A stretch of 64,000 bases of DNA from NCBI RefSeq assembly GCF_037975245.1, contig NC_092566.1, positions 8,290,001 through 8,354,000 on the forward strand, read 5' to 3'. Numbering within the stretch: position 1 is the first letter of the stretch; each line of letters opens with the position of its first letter. Shown in pieces: positions 11,177 through 24,108 of the stretch. This stretch comes from Apostichopus japonicus. Taxonomy: Eukaryota > Echinodermata > Holothuroidea > Aspidochirotida > Stichopodidae. Both the position numbers and the translations under genes were made by a program. The notes beneath the pieces are model-generated. The model made no database searches, was not told the DNA's origin, and saw only the letters and a program-made list of their open reading frames with translations.

Positions 11177-13757
11177 ATTACTTAATAATTATTATTATTA
11201 CTATAAAGAATTGTAAACAAAAAAAGGAACTTGAATGACTGAAGTACTAAGAAAACAATACTTGCCATTAGATTGTTTTCCCCCAAAATAACTAATAGGC
11301 AACATATGACATCATAACCTAACTTATTTTACAAAAACAGTCAATTTGTATTCTCTATTGAGCAGTAAACTTGAAGGTGAAGGAAAACATGTATATCCGA
11401 AATCAAGATCTGAAGTATCATATTAATACAGCTGGTCAGATTTGGGAACAAAGCATGCGGTCGACTACAGCTCTCTAGTTTATCAAATATCCTGGGAGGA
11501 TTATTGGTAGAAGGGAGAATTACTCGTACAAGACCGAATGAAAAAAACCAAAAGTAAATCTGATAAGAAAGATGGAAATTTTCATGGAAGGTTGTTACTT
11601 TCTGAATCTAGGCTTTGGTTTACCGTTTTGTTTTGTTTTGTTTATTTCTACTAATTTTGTTTGCTTGTATGTTTTTTTCTTCTTTTTTGTCTGCTTTGTC
11701 TGTGTGTTGTTCCACTAGTGATTAACGTCCTGCATAGCTATGTTGTACGTAGACAGCCGTCCTAATGTTGTCCGGGGAATTTCTCTTTTGTCATTCGTTG
11801 CTTCGAAAGCGAAACAACAGCAAAGAGAGAAACACAAGAATGTATAAAGATCCCTTTATTTGTTTCAGTGCTAGGCTTAAAATACTTGAGAGATCTGTGT
11901 GCTCGTTTGAATCTACATGTTCGATATAATTTATTTTGATATAGCTAGTTTTGTGACTTTTTCATGGGCAAAAAAAATTTCCTCTTTCTGGGAGTTGTTC
12001 TCTGGGAATGCAAAGTAGCAGGTAGTTTTTTAAATGGAAGCAAGATAATGACAACCATAGTGCAATGGGTTTACACAGTGATGTTTAAATTCGTGACGTA
12101 ATATGGGAAGAGATGCAAGAGATGTGTTTCATGTTCCCTCAATGAGCTTTCACAATCCAGGTTTCCTCAGCTCTCACCAATAGAACATTTTAGGGAATTT
12201 CATCATATTACTGAATACAAGTAAAAACATGCTTCTTTTATAATTGAGAATTTAAATTTTACATTTCTGGAATGGGGGGGGGTAGGGGATTATCCATTGT
12301 GGGATAAGCTTCCAAAAAGTTACTTCACTTGTGATTGAAAATCAATTTCCCTCAGCCCCCTCCTAGAAACTGTGAGAAGCTAATAAGACACACCAGTCTC
12401 TCTCTTGAGTTAGAGAGCATTTGCAGTAAAGAACGACTGTTTTTTTAGATAAAACATAGGACTTGCACAATTCATGACAATTTGTGGCTATCTAGCAAAT
12501 ACCTGCCATCCCTACTGGGAAGCTTAAAATTTAAATATTTGAGGTTGTTCAATCAACCTATTCTTCTTGTGACATTGCCAGACTTTTAAAGCATTTGGTT
12601 ATTTGTTTCATCTGTATCTCTAATACACTTAGGAATACTTTTTTGTCATGTATATAAAGAAGACATTCTACCCAGATTATTAAAAGAAGTACTTTTGTAA
12701 AAACTTTGGAAATTTCTATGCAGATATTAGAAGTTAAAAGCAAATATTAATATTTCAGGTTGAGAGGTTATGTCCAACTGGTGTCGGCAGAAATGTACAG
12801 ACGTTTTTAAAATGAATATCCAAGTTGTTAGTTACTAAGATTTCCTTTAAAGCAGCTAAGACGGAATACGCCAAGTTTGAGTTTATGTTGATGTATGTAA
12901 TATCTTGTTTATTGCATTAAGTATAGCACAAAGCAAGCCAACAGTATAACTGCATTTTAGTATCACTATGTGAGAAACTCGAAACTTATCATCATTTTAC
13001 TTTGCTGCTCTCCTACCTGCCTCCATTCTTGATCTGTACTAACCTTATCTACCTAAACTACAGAGAAGTATCGTCGCTCTTATGGAGACAAGCAAGTATG
13101 AACCAAACCAGTAAATTTGGGGGATTCTAATTATCCCCAGACTAATACACTACAGCTGGTAAAATGGGCGGAGTGAGTATTAGTCCTCTTATATCAATAA
13201 TTAAGAACTTGATATGAGTTGACTTGATGTACCGTCAAGATTTGGTCAATGTTGCTGACAAGGTTACTATGTGATTCTTTGAACAAAAGTTAAATGTTAT
13301 ACTTTTGTATAATATGATTGGAAATAACAGATGTCAGAACAAAAGAAATTGTCCATACTCTCTTTTATTTTTGTTGATTAAAAGTATGAAATACGTGTAG
13401 TATTGATGCGATATATAGCGGAGATGTGGGAGGGTATAGCTGAGGGGAAGTGAGGGTAGGGATGTTAATACAGAGCATCGTACACTAACTGTATAGCAGT
13501 GGTTCTACCACCTTCATTCGGTTTGCCACCATCCAGCCCCTTACTACCCCCCCCCCCTCTCCAATTCACATCGAGAGACGCGGTAAGGACCATGAAGCCT
13601 TTTAACATGTATTCGATGTACGTTGTTACAACACTATCTGAATGGATTCAGTGTGCGAGCATCGCTTAAGATCAGTGCTGTGAGCGGATATAAAATGAAA
13701 CGCGTTCGCGCCCATGTTCACTTTCCCTGAAGGGCTACCTCATATCGTATCGTTTGA
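11177..13757. other. Gene-poor stretch after NCOA4
   Basis: AT-rich sequence with poly(G)/(C) tracts near 12275 and 13549. No coding sequence or repeat family was recognised. It may include alternative NCOA4 3' UTR. Confidence 0.35.
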
Positions 13758-13758
13758 T

Positions 13759-13932
13759 GGTGCTGTGACCGAGTGGATAAAGGCGGTGGTATTTGAAGCA
13801 ATGAGGCTTAGCAATCGGGAAGCTCCGGGTTCGATTCCCGGCCGCGAGTTTTTTTTATGCAGGTAGGTTCGTACTATTGTGTATATTGAATAGCCAATCA
13901 CAGCCAACTTCATTTTGACGTCATCAAATATG
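13759..13932 (+). mobile_element. tRNA-derived SINE with type II tRNA-like head
   Basis: The head has an A box-like segment (GACCGAGTGGATAAAGGCG) and a perfect T-arm/B box (CCGGG TTCGATT CCCGG, about 13825-13841). The long segment between them suits a Ser/Leu-type variable arm. The acceptor ends do not pair, so it is not an intact tRNA gene. A T8 run (13849-13856) follows at once. The body to about 13932 recurs inverted at 14696-14791. Confidence 0.7.
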
Positions 13933-13940
13933 ACAAGGAA

Positions 13941-14050
13941 GCATGAAACACTTAATACTTAAAGTCGATAAGTTCAACCTGACGTGCTAGCCTGAGCATG
14001 AAACACTTAATATTTAAAGTCGATAAGTTCAACCTGACAAGCTAGCCTGA
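13941..14050 (+). repeat. Tandem duplication, 55-bp unit
   Basis: GCATGAAACACTTAATACTT begins units at 13941 and 13996. The two copies differ at only a few bases. Confidence 0.9.
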
Positions 14051-14608
14051 TGCAACAACAATGCTGCAGTAATCTCTAGCGAAGCTATTCCTTTAGCTTT
14101 AGCCATACACCGACTAAATTTTTAGTTTTTTAATATGAAATCTGTGTTCTTTCCAAATTTTGGAAACCTGGTAAGAATTCTTTGCCACAAATTTCCTATC
14201 TTAGTGATCTTCTTAACGTATCTTTGTGCATACGAATTGTTCAGGGAGTAGTTTTGCGAAATTTGCAGTTGACACAAAGTATTATTACTTAGTCATTGAA
14301 AATTGAAATAATAACAGACCTACAAATTGTATCATTAAAAGGCTACTAAGTTTTGCCTTCACAGCTTCAGTGACACACATTACAAAAGATCTAGCATTTA
14401 TCTAAGAAATAATCAGAGGAACATTTTTTCTTGTTGTATGTGATGTGTTGAAGACAATACTCTATTTGTATTGAGTTCACAGTAAAGGTTGCACTTGGGA
14501 AGTTATAAAAATGCGAAGAAATGAAAAAGATTTCTGAACAAAAAATGCTTGGTTTGGGAGAAAATAAAAGATAAAAACGAGCTAATGACAACAACAAAAA
14601 TTTTCGGC

Positions 14609-14695
14609 AGATGTGAGATTCGAACTCACAATGCTCATACAGCATCAGATTGACATTGTTTACAAATCTTACTGCTTTAGAGCGAGTGACACGTG
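14609..14695 (-). mobile_element. tRNA-like remnant adjoining the SINE copy
   Basis: On the minus strand GTGAG TTCGAAT CTCAC forms a perfect T-arm/B box (about 14614-14630). No convincing acceptor or D arm was found. It is probably the decayed head of another tRNA-derived repeat. Confidence 0.4.
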
Positions 14696-14791
14696 CATAT
14701 TTGATGACGTCAAAATGAACTTGGCTGTGATTGGCTATTCAATATACACAATGGTACGAACCTACCTGCATAAAAAAAACTCGCGGCCGGG
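14696..14791 (-). mobile_element. 5'-truncated SINE copy, inverted relative to 13759-13932
   Basis: The reverse complement matches 13837-13932 with about two mismatches. It begins inside the T arm (CCCGGCCGCGAG then a T run), so the tRNA head is missing. Such truncation is usual for retroposition. Confidence 0.75.
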
Positions 14792-17340
14792 TCATAGTAA
14801 GGTGGGTTTTCTTTATCCAAGAGCAACCTACGGTTTTCTTCTCTAAAATGACTTTCTAAATTGCAAAGATTCCAAATTTGAGTTCAAATGTTTCATTGAA
14901 ACCACCCGACGTGTAGGTTGTAATCCATTAACCCTTGCGGTTTTCTCCCATATTTGTGGCGTCGTTAAAGTAACTGCTGATTATTAGATGTTCACTTCAC
15001 ACAGAAATTTTTCGGATAGAATATAGGTGAATCTAGAGAGAATAACATCCCTCATACACTGTTTGCAGTTACCATCATTTTTATGCTTGGATATTGGTGT
15101 TAAAGCTCGGGAGGATTGTTTTACCGCTGGCGAAATGGGGAAAAAAAATGCGATTTTTACAAACAGTGGCAAACACTAGGCTACAACATAAGAATACTGA
15201 AATTTCTTCTCTATTTCTTCTGTTTAGATCAAAATCTAAACAGCTAGTCATGGTGTCGAATTTTACAAGTGGCATTCGGAGAATGACGAACTTAGTGAAT
15301 CAATGTCAAATATTTCGACGGAGATACCTACCACATGTCGTTCAAATACGTCAGAGAAACGTGTTGTAGGTCCAAATATGTAGAGTACACAAGACGAACC
15401 ATCCTGCCTAGGGACCTAAATTCCTCATTTTGAGATGAAAACTTTGGAGATATAACGTCAACTTGCAATATAAAGGAACAATATTGGAATATATGGACGA
15501 TAGTTTAAAATAAAATAGTCAATATTTTGATATTAACAGCCTTTTGTTTTGTATAACAAGAAATCAAGGAAAAGGTCGAAACAAGTCAAAAGTCGGAATT
15601 TTGAGATAAAAACAGATATTTTAGTACGAAAGGTTAACAATTTGATAAAAAGTTGAAAGGTTTAGAAAAATCTAAACTCTGAAGAAAAACAGGAAATTTT
15701 GAGACAAAAGAGTATTAAACTGCTGAAATTTTCTATGACTAATCTGGGCTCCGGTGGAGTCTATTAAAATAAAACTCGTTTTACGAAGATGTTTAAACTG
15801 GGCGATGCCCACCCCCCCCCCCCCACACACACACACACTTTTATGGCTTCGCACTCCACTGCCTTTGGTGCTCTAGTTTGCGTTTGGCTTCACAGAGCAC
15901 AAAGTTGTTCGAGAAATATTGTAGCCCTACTTTGCCTCTGTGTTGTTATGTATATATGGCAAAACACAGAGATTTTCGTTTCTCACAAAATTAACGACGG
16001 ATTACAGGAACAAAATTGAGGGCAATAATACAGGTTTATAAACAATGTCTTTGCTCTCATTAGCATAATACACACTTCACAGATTACAATATTGTTTTGT
16101 TTATGTTTTTGTGTGAAAAATAAATAAATTAAGCACGATGCCAGGGAACGGTCTCAACAATAATTACCCGTTAATCACCCATTCGGCAAAGCTTCACCAT
16201 TGCAACAACAAAGAAAAAGCTTACTTTTGTATCTAAAATGTTTGATTTCTAACTCAAATCTCGACAATCTTTTGCAAGCGCACATTGGTCCTTTAAATTA
16301 TGAAGCACTGAGCTTAATTACAATCATCAAGAAATAATGGATGACTTTTGTACTTTTAATGTGGCCTTTATTTCAAGGTTTAACGTACTCAGTATAGTTA
16401 AATTTCTTGGCGTAACTAATTTTATTCAGAGGTGTCTGCACGTTTTCTTGAACACTCCTCCATCGAGATTAAAGCAGCTGCTTAGGTTTTCGTCTTAATT
16501 TATTTTCGAAAGTTTACCAAACATGTCAAACATTATTTAAAATAAGATGACAACTTACTGTGTGAAATTAGATGTTTCCCGCAATTAAGATCCCTGTGGT
16601 TGGGTAAAGAATAATTTCATAGCATTCTGAAAATATCGCCAACAAGATACTTGTGGTATCACACTACAATTAAGTATCATATCATATTATAGTGATATCA
16701 GTTGGAAACGAAATAACGATGAGAAACTTTCATAATTTTGGACTTTTTCTTCACTGCCATTAAAAATCAAATTTACTTAGTCACAAGAAAATTCTACATA
16801 ACCTATGTCTGGATTATTAGAATTCTATCCATTCGAAAAGTTACCAATGTCAAACACAAATCGCTCATGCTTTAAACTATTAACTTGATGATCGATCAAC
16901 AATGGTGTTTTTCGATTTTAGGAGGAGCTCGTAATTTCGGAGAAGTGTCAGTAAATCAAAGGCGAGACACGTTTTACGTCTTGGTTTTTTTTTCTTTTTT
17001 TGAAGATATAAATTTGCTTTGTGTTATTCTAATTACGGACATTATCTTGGATTCTGGATTACACCATTCTTCATGGGCGATCTGATCTGGTCCGTGACGA
17101 CTGATTTTTCTTTAGGATATCAATCAGTTATACGAAAATCTGTTGTACAAAGCATAACTTGCAGTCGTTTGATGATCAGACCTATGTTGCCAAGTATTGA
17201 AGGACAATAAAAACAGCTTTATTTCTTCCCCTCAGTCTTTTAATCTCCAGATAAGGACAAAGAATAAATATATATATATATATATTTTCTAAAACTTACT
17301 CCTTATTTGTCAATTATGAGTCATATCTTATTTCTCTGGT
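14792..17340. other. Gene-poor stretch
   Basis: AT-rich sequence containing a C13/(CA)n run near 15806-15838 and a short (AT)n at 17269-17286. No coding sequence was recognised. Confidence 0.35.
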
Positions 17341-17347
17341 TTTCTCT

Positions 17348-17350
<3 letters not shown>

Positions 17351-17423
<73 letters not shown>
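17351..17423. repeat. (AT)n microsatellite
   Basis: About 73 bp of uninterrupted AT, followed by two tandem copies of a 19-bp CCTCTTCCCAGGGACGGTA unit (about 17424-17461). Confidence 0.95.
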
Positions 17424-17425
<2 letters not shown>

Positions 17426-18315
17426 TCTTCCCAGGGACGGTATCCTCTTCCCAGGGACGGTAAAAGAACAGTCCTTGAAGGGCAATGAATGTAGTACTAA
17501 GTATTTCGAGTATAGATATACGGCCCTTACAAGGATGAACCAAGTTGTACATTGCACAATCTATATAGTTTCAGCTGTATTCTCGTACAAACAATCTACA
17601 TTTACAGCGTGCGACTTAACATAACCAATTCTCGTATTTGTATTCAGGTTCACCTCCTTATTTTCCCGTTTACTTTTTCTTTTCTTTACTTTTTTATGTC
17701 TTTGGAATAGAATAGAAATTTTATTGCTAGAGGCCCAGGAGGAGCTGAAAAGGTAACTTCAAACATTTGAAGTGATAGTATATTTGTTCAGAATAAACAT
17801 GATTATTCTAATAAATAAATTCCCCATGTGTAATAAAAGCCCATCTCCGTTTACAGACTCGAGGTAAAGTATAGACCGATTGAAAAATCGTCAATCTGTA
17901 TGGTTGAATGAAAGTTTACATTTTCAATTTACTCTGACGTCACAACGGATGAAGGGCTCTTGTTACTATGGTAATAAATATAATTAAAAAAACTTTGACT
18001 ACCAACCGCTAAAGTGAAATGTGATTTGATTACATTTTTGAAGAAGTCTGTTACGATCATGTTGGTGCATAGTTGCATATACTAAACTCTCATAATGATT
18101 CAGTTATCCTGTTGCTTGACTAAACAATTTTCATTTCAAAAGGTGAATAAACTGAGATATTTGTCTTCTGGGAATTTCTAGCTGCGTTTGAATTCATGTG
18201 AATAATATTATAGAAACCCGCTCCCCCCACCCCCCCCCCTCCAAAAAATAAATAAATAAAGATTCATAAATGATCAGTCAAGGGACTTTGACGTTCAGCC
18301 GAGGAACTTATCATT

Positions 18316-18996
18316 GGATCCCAACGAGGTAAATGAATCTGGAGGATTCATGTCAATTGGGTGCGCGCGTACCATGTATGGAGGGTCATGTGATGTGTTC
18401 CAGGGTGGTACTATACTGATATTTCTCTGTAGCAGTTCGAGAACAGTGATAGTGACTTCGTGAAAGATTGGTCGGTTCGGACATGGGAACTAACGGCATA
18501 AGAAGGTACTGGTACTTCAGGCCTACGAAATAGTGCTAATATGCTAACGTTCAACCTTATTCTCTTGAATGAAGGCAGGCTTTCTACATAATCTTACTTA
18601 TTAATACAGCTCTAGGGGCAAGCTTTGTCTCATATGGCCTAACGTTATAACTACACGCTATAAGTGAATGTAGAAATGGGAAATGTGGGGAAATGTTTAG
18701 TTCAGTGCAACCACGGAATTCTCCATGGAACACAGCCTAATGCTGCTCGACGGGAATATAGCTATCACGTTAGGCTACAGGCACGGTTATTGCTAGGTAA
18801 CGGGTGTCGTCTGCTGCTCTAAGCACGCAAACACATTTACGTACTAGTTGGGTGAAACCATCATGCGTAATAGGGAGAGTAGTATATTAGTACCACCCTG
18901 GAACACATCACATGACCCTCCATACATGGTACGCGCGTATGCGCGTATTTACTGTGTGATAGTTTCTCCAGATTCATTGACCTCGTTGTTGGATCC
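18316..18996. repeat. Foldback element with about 95-110 bp inverted arms
   Basis: 18316-18412 and 18886-18996 are inverted copies. Shared blocks include GGATCC-CAACGAGGT, AATGAATCTGGAG and a GCGCGTACCATGTATGGAGG segment. The spacer is about 470 bp without a gene. It is consistent with a MITE-type or foldback DNA element; no clear target duplication was found. Confidence 0.75.
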
Positions 18997-19301
18997 CTGC
19001 TAGGGGTGCACACACCCTTTTTAAAGACACACACAACAACAAAACAACTAAGAGTATTTATTTGCACAAACTTGCGTTAAGAGCTAATTATATAGACTTA
19101 ATTTAGAGTCTAAATATGCCTCAGAAATGTACCATTTGCCAGATAAATCTGTTTGTTTGTTTGTTTATAATTTTGCTGAGAGAAGTCTAGGACTCTTGCC
19201 AGACAGTCTGTCATGTTTTGTTTTGTGTTCGATGTTTGCTGCCCTCACAAGTCACATCGCTGTTACAATGTGGCAAAGAAGCATTCGGAAGCACTCTAGA
19301 A

Positions 19302-19552
19302 GTGTTAGCTCAGTGGTTAACGCCGGTGCCTTCCAATCATAAGGTCCCCGGTTCGAGTCACTCCAAGATTAATGTATATCGTCCAGTTACATAGTTGTTG
19401 ACAATTGACAATTCATTATCATGGACGTTAAATATGAATGTAAGAGACTGACTTCGGTCAGCTTGCGGCTTTGATAAGCCCATGAGGCTTCTTCGCGAGT
19501 TCCTGCTTGCAGGAGGATCTAAAATACATACATACATACATCCATATCGTAT
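19302..19552 (+). mobile_element. tRNA-derived SINE with (CATA)n tail
   Basis: A box-like TTAGCTCAGTGGTTAACGCC (19305-19324) and B box-like GGTTCGAGTCAC (about 19352-19363) mark a tRNA-derived head. A body of about 170 bp (ACTTCGGTCAGCTTGCGGCT, GCTTCTTCGCGAGTTCCTG) and an ATACATACATACATACATCC tail follow. This is the standard head-body-tail layout of a SINE. Confidence 0.85.
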
Positions 19553-22500
19553 CCTTATACATTATCACCCGTGCTCTTATATAATTATCATCGTGGCTAA
19601 GATCATGTGTAGCATTATGTTCTCCTTCTAGGGGGTCGTTTTACACACCTGGCGATGATCACACAGTCACAGTCTCGATTCAAGGGGACTGGGGTTGAGA
19701 GCGGATCAGTCGTTCGGTTGTTTGGTTTTTTTGTGCCCAGAGATCTTTCTTGGGTGACTTTCTTAAAACGTACTTATATATTGTCATCGAGGGCTTTTGC
19801 ATTATAATCGTGTACTTTGAAGTTATTATGGTGATATAGTTTCTTGGCCCTATTTGGCGTTCCATAATTTTTTCCCTATTTATTTAAGCGAATTAATACA
19901 ACGAGCTGTGTATATTAGAGTGAGTGTGATTAGGTGGAAAAGGGCGGGGATTGGGTGGTGCGTGGGAGGGGCTGAGAGGGTCAGGGATCGAAGGGTGAGC
20001 GGAATTGGGATGTGGGCGAAATGGCATAACAATACCCTCAACAATCAACGCTCGACCATTTTCCACCGTCTTCCATAGTTATCTGAATATTTTTCTTCGT
20101 CAAATGTTATCTTTCATCACCTTCCTCAGAGATATAAACTATATATATTCCATCAACGTCAACATATGATTACCTCGTACATCGACCACCGATTGATAAT
20201 GCAGTAACTGATTCACTAGAGGCAAGATGGAGTCCTTAAACCGATTGGAGGAGTCTTTCTCGAGAGTCCTCCAAATGCAATAACTGTGAGCCTAATTGTT
20301 AACTCCCATAAAATAGTTTCCGGCAAACAGTACCCTCGAAGAGCTCAAGAATCCCGTAATTAATAAATGCGATTATTTCATTCGATTCGGATCGGGTCGG
20401 GGTGGGGGTTACCGGGGATAGCGGCGTATCGATTCATCAGTTGGTTCGTACAGGCTACATTATAACAAAGTGTTTACTGTACCCACAGTGAAACTGAAAC
20501 ACCTTTTCTACAACTGCAGGCAAACATCCCAGCTTGTTCCTTGTGGAGATAGAAAAAATATATATATAAAGAAAATTATATGGAAGATTATGCATTGCGT
20601 TTTTGTTAACGTCACGCAAATACAGAAATCAACTCCTGCGTTTGTGTTTGATCTTTTCTTGGTTTTTGTTGAGTTTTCAATTATAATGTAGCCTTGGAAA
20701 ATAATTGAACACAGTTGTGACGATGATGTTAAATGCATGTTGACGTGGTTTGTTCAAAATGACTTGATCACAATAAAAAAGGTTATTTCAAGCGTGGATG
20801 GGTTAAAGTCGCGTCGATGAAAAATATTAAAATCGATATCAGCTGGATAGATTGTCCATACAAGGTGTAACTTAACAAGGCGCAATTTTTCCTAATGTGA
20901 TTATTACACTTTTCAATAATATATATCCCAGCGACAGATGAATCCACGAGGACCGGTGCTGGATCAATTCCATTAATTTCACTTGCTCTATATTATATCT
21001 CTAAATCCGCAGACCTCGCTATCTCTCTAAAGTATGACAGTGATCAGAATTTTCGTTAATTTTTTGTTTAATGTTATACTGTCCAAGTGTGCTAGTAGTG
21101 CGTCAATGTTATAGCTAGTCCAGGTTTCAAGATATTTACCTTTCAAAAATATTTTAAATCCCTGCAATGCTCCTTTAAAGCTAAATTTGATGATGACGTC
21201 GGCTTCTCCGTGTTAATCTAATGTGTAATTAATGCTAATGACTCAACCGAAACAATTTCTTTTAACTTCATAGTAAACAAGAGAACACATTGGGATGACA
21301 TTCCACTCCATTTGTCGTTTTGACAATATGTGTACTACATTGTAGAGATGTTATTCGAGGTCATATAAGCCGTGTCCCCCCCCCCCCCAATGCGTTTTTG
21401 TAGTAACATCTGAGGACCTGGCCTCTGTATGCTCTTTTGTAATAGACTGACTAGTCCAGTCACTTTTATTGATGAAACTCAGATGTTTAAAGGGTCATTT
21501 TCTTTCCAGAATTTAAAGGTGCGACATAGATATACAACATGGGCTTATGTATAAGTCTTCTTCTTACGGTCTCCAGAATACCAAATGAATTATGATGCAT
21601 ATAAAGTAATCCTTGCAGCATTTTTATTCTTGCATTTATAGCTGTCGGGGATAGTGAGGCTTTTTAAGACAAATCGGAAGAGACAGTTTTTTAATTTGCT
21701 TAGGTCTGCCAAATAACTGCGAAATGTAATAATTGCGTAAATAATTGTTTTAAATATTATAAATATTACGAATGCTATGAATCATAACTTTAGAAGCAGG
21801 ATCCCCTTGAACCCCCCCCCCCCTCCCATGTTCATTCCTTAATATTGAATCTGCTGAGAAAAAAATGAAAATAAGAAAAATGACGAGAAAGGAAAAACAT
21901 TTTTTTTGGGGGGGGGGGGGCAATTATACTGTTAACACATACATATTTTCATGAGCAGGATTATATTCCAATTAATGGAAAAACGCCGAGTATGCACTTA
22001 TGGAGAATCTGCTGTAATTTCCTTTTACGCACTTGATATGAAAAACGATATTTTAATAGCATTTTGGTATACACGGAACGAAACCTTTCCCGCGAAACGA
22101 TTGGCACCGTCCGGGTCTCTTTGTCATTAAAGGGAGGTATGCGGTGAAAATACATTTTGGCAAGAAATCAGCGATATAAAGGGACGTAGCCAAAAATTTG
22201 GAGGTTGGGGGGGGGGGGGAGAGCAGTATTTTAAAAGGGGCACTTCTCACAAAAGGGAGCATTATTACACTTAGCGGAGCGCCATGATTTACAAAGAAAA
22301 TGTTTGCCCCAAATGACTCCCACGTTGCAGGAAAATAAACAATAATAAGAGTATTGTTTACATAGCAGACGGACTTCCAGGGGCAAGATTGAGAAGGGTC
22401 GCTTAGCTTCCCTTATCTTGAAAAGAGGGCTTAAAGGCACTTCCTGCTTTGAGTTAAATATTGTTTTTCGGGGTCCTCAAGGGGGGGGGGGGGGCAGAGA

Positions 22501-23680
22501 GTGATCGCTCCCATTGTTCCCCCCTGGCCATAACCAAGTATTTTTTAAATAATCAAGTTGGTAGATATTGAATATTCATAAAAACTTTACATTAATTCAA
22601 TGCACATAATATTAGAGTAAGCATGATAATTCAACGCTTGATTTCCAGTGTCTATATAACGGTCATGTAGTTTCAAAATTATTTGAAACATAAAAAAATA
22701 AATATCAGACAAACTTTCACTTTTCTGAACTGTTGCTACGGCCCCAAAAGAATTAACAACATTTATTATTTATTTAATAGGATATTATGTCTCGATCTAT
22801 TTTCCTTACATCCTTACCGGCCTATTTTGCAATATTTTTTTGTGTCATAGGAACACGAAATGTGTTCTTTTTTATTCTTTAGCATTTCGTGAACAAATTT
22901 AGGATTTTTGTTCAGTTTTGTCGTTTAATGGGAAACTTTACATGGAACACCTCAGGTTTATCTTGGTTTGATAATGATGTATGATTTTGATGTTTTGTAC
23001 TTATTATAGCTAAATCTTAAACACCTGCGGTGTATAACAACATTTCATGTTCCCTTTAAGCGTCTTTATATTCTAATATCTTATATATCTCTTGTTTTTC
23101 TCCAGCAAATAATTTTCCGATAAAAAAAAAATCATCGCAAAATATTAGAAAAGTCCTTGATAAGGTCTCAAAGGGGATCCCACCCGATACTTCAAACGAT
23201 GGAATAATGAACTTTCCCAAACATGTTGAGTTTATATGTCAACAACCTGTCCACATCGAAGTATTCCGCTAAGAGATTTTAAGTATTTACGCAAGCCGAA
23301 TGCATAAAGACTTATGATTTCAAGTTTTAATATTACTTTAGCGTTATTAACATCTTTATTATGTTTTCGACTACACTTGAGAAACAAAATTAACTATAGT
23401 TCTTGATAACAGAACGTTGAGATTAAGTAGTGAATATGAATAATAAACAAATTAATTTAGACGAACTGTGATTACTAATTTATTTCTACGTGAAGACCGA
23501 TCCAGTGCCTGACGTACATGACGAGCACTCAGAACTGAAGGAAAAAGACACTCTAAATCCAACTAAAATCCAGAATATCTTCCGTTATTACTTTTTCATT
23601 TTTAAATAAAATAGATTATTTTTATTCTATTTATTGTATTCATAATACATTCGACTAAATTATACAGACATGTTATTGCA
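19553..23680. other. Gene-poor stretch with poly(G)/(C) tracts
   Basis: No coding sequence recognised. Homopolymer runs of C or G lie near 21377, 21814, 21908, 22208 and 22481. A decayed element may span about 22180-22530: GGGACGTAGCCAAAAATTTG, AGCGGAGCGCCA and CCCCTGGCCAT words resemble the hAT-like families at 34-36 kb. Confidence 0.35.
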
Positions 23681-23878
23681 AATTATTTTAATTAACAACA
23701 ACAACAACAACAAGAAAACAATTTTATGTCATATCACATCATTTCTTCAGAAGGAAATTCTGGCATCTTACATATTTTCAAACTAAGCAGCGGCGGATTT
23801 AAAACAGATTCGTTATGCCCGTGCGTCGTTGAAGCAGACTCGATATATAGGGGGTGTGAGGGTCCTTCACCCAGAAAG

Positions 23879-23882
<4 letters not shown>

Positions 23883-23968
<86 letters not shown>

Positions 23969-24023
23969 TGTATATATATACTGTATATATATATACTGTA
24001 TATATATATACTGTATATATATA

Positions 24024-24105
<82 letters not shown>
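23883..24105. repeat. (AT)n microsatellite with ACTGTATATATA interruptions
   Basis: Over 220 bp of AT with five CTG-containing interruptions between 23967 and 24028. Tyr-Ile-rich open frames on both strands here are artefacts. Confidence 0.95.

Positions 24106-24108
<3 letters not shown>

Noticed and set aside
12060-12090. CAGTGA loop downstream of NCOA4 as an iron-responsive element
   Set aside because: The flanking bases do not form the required five-pair upper stem or the C-bulge layout.
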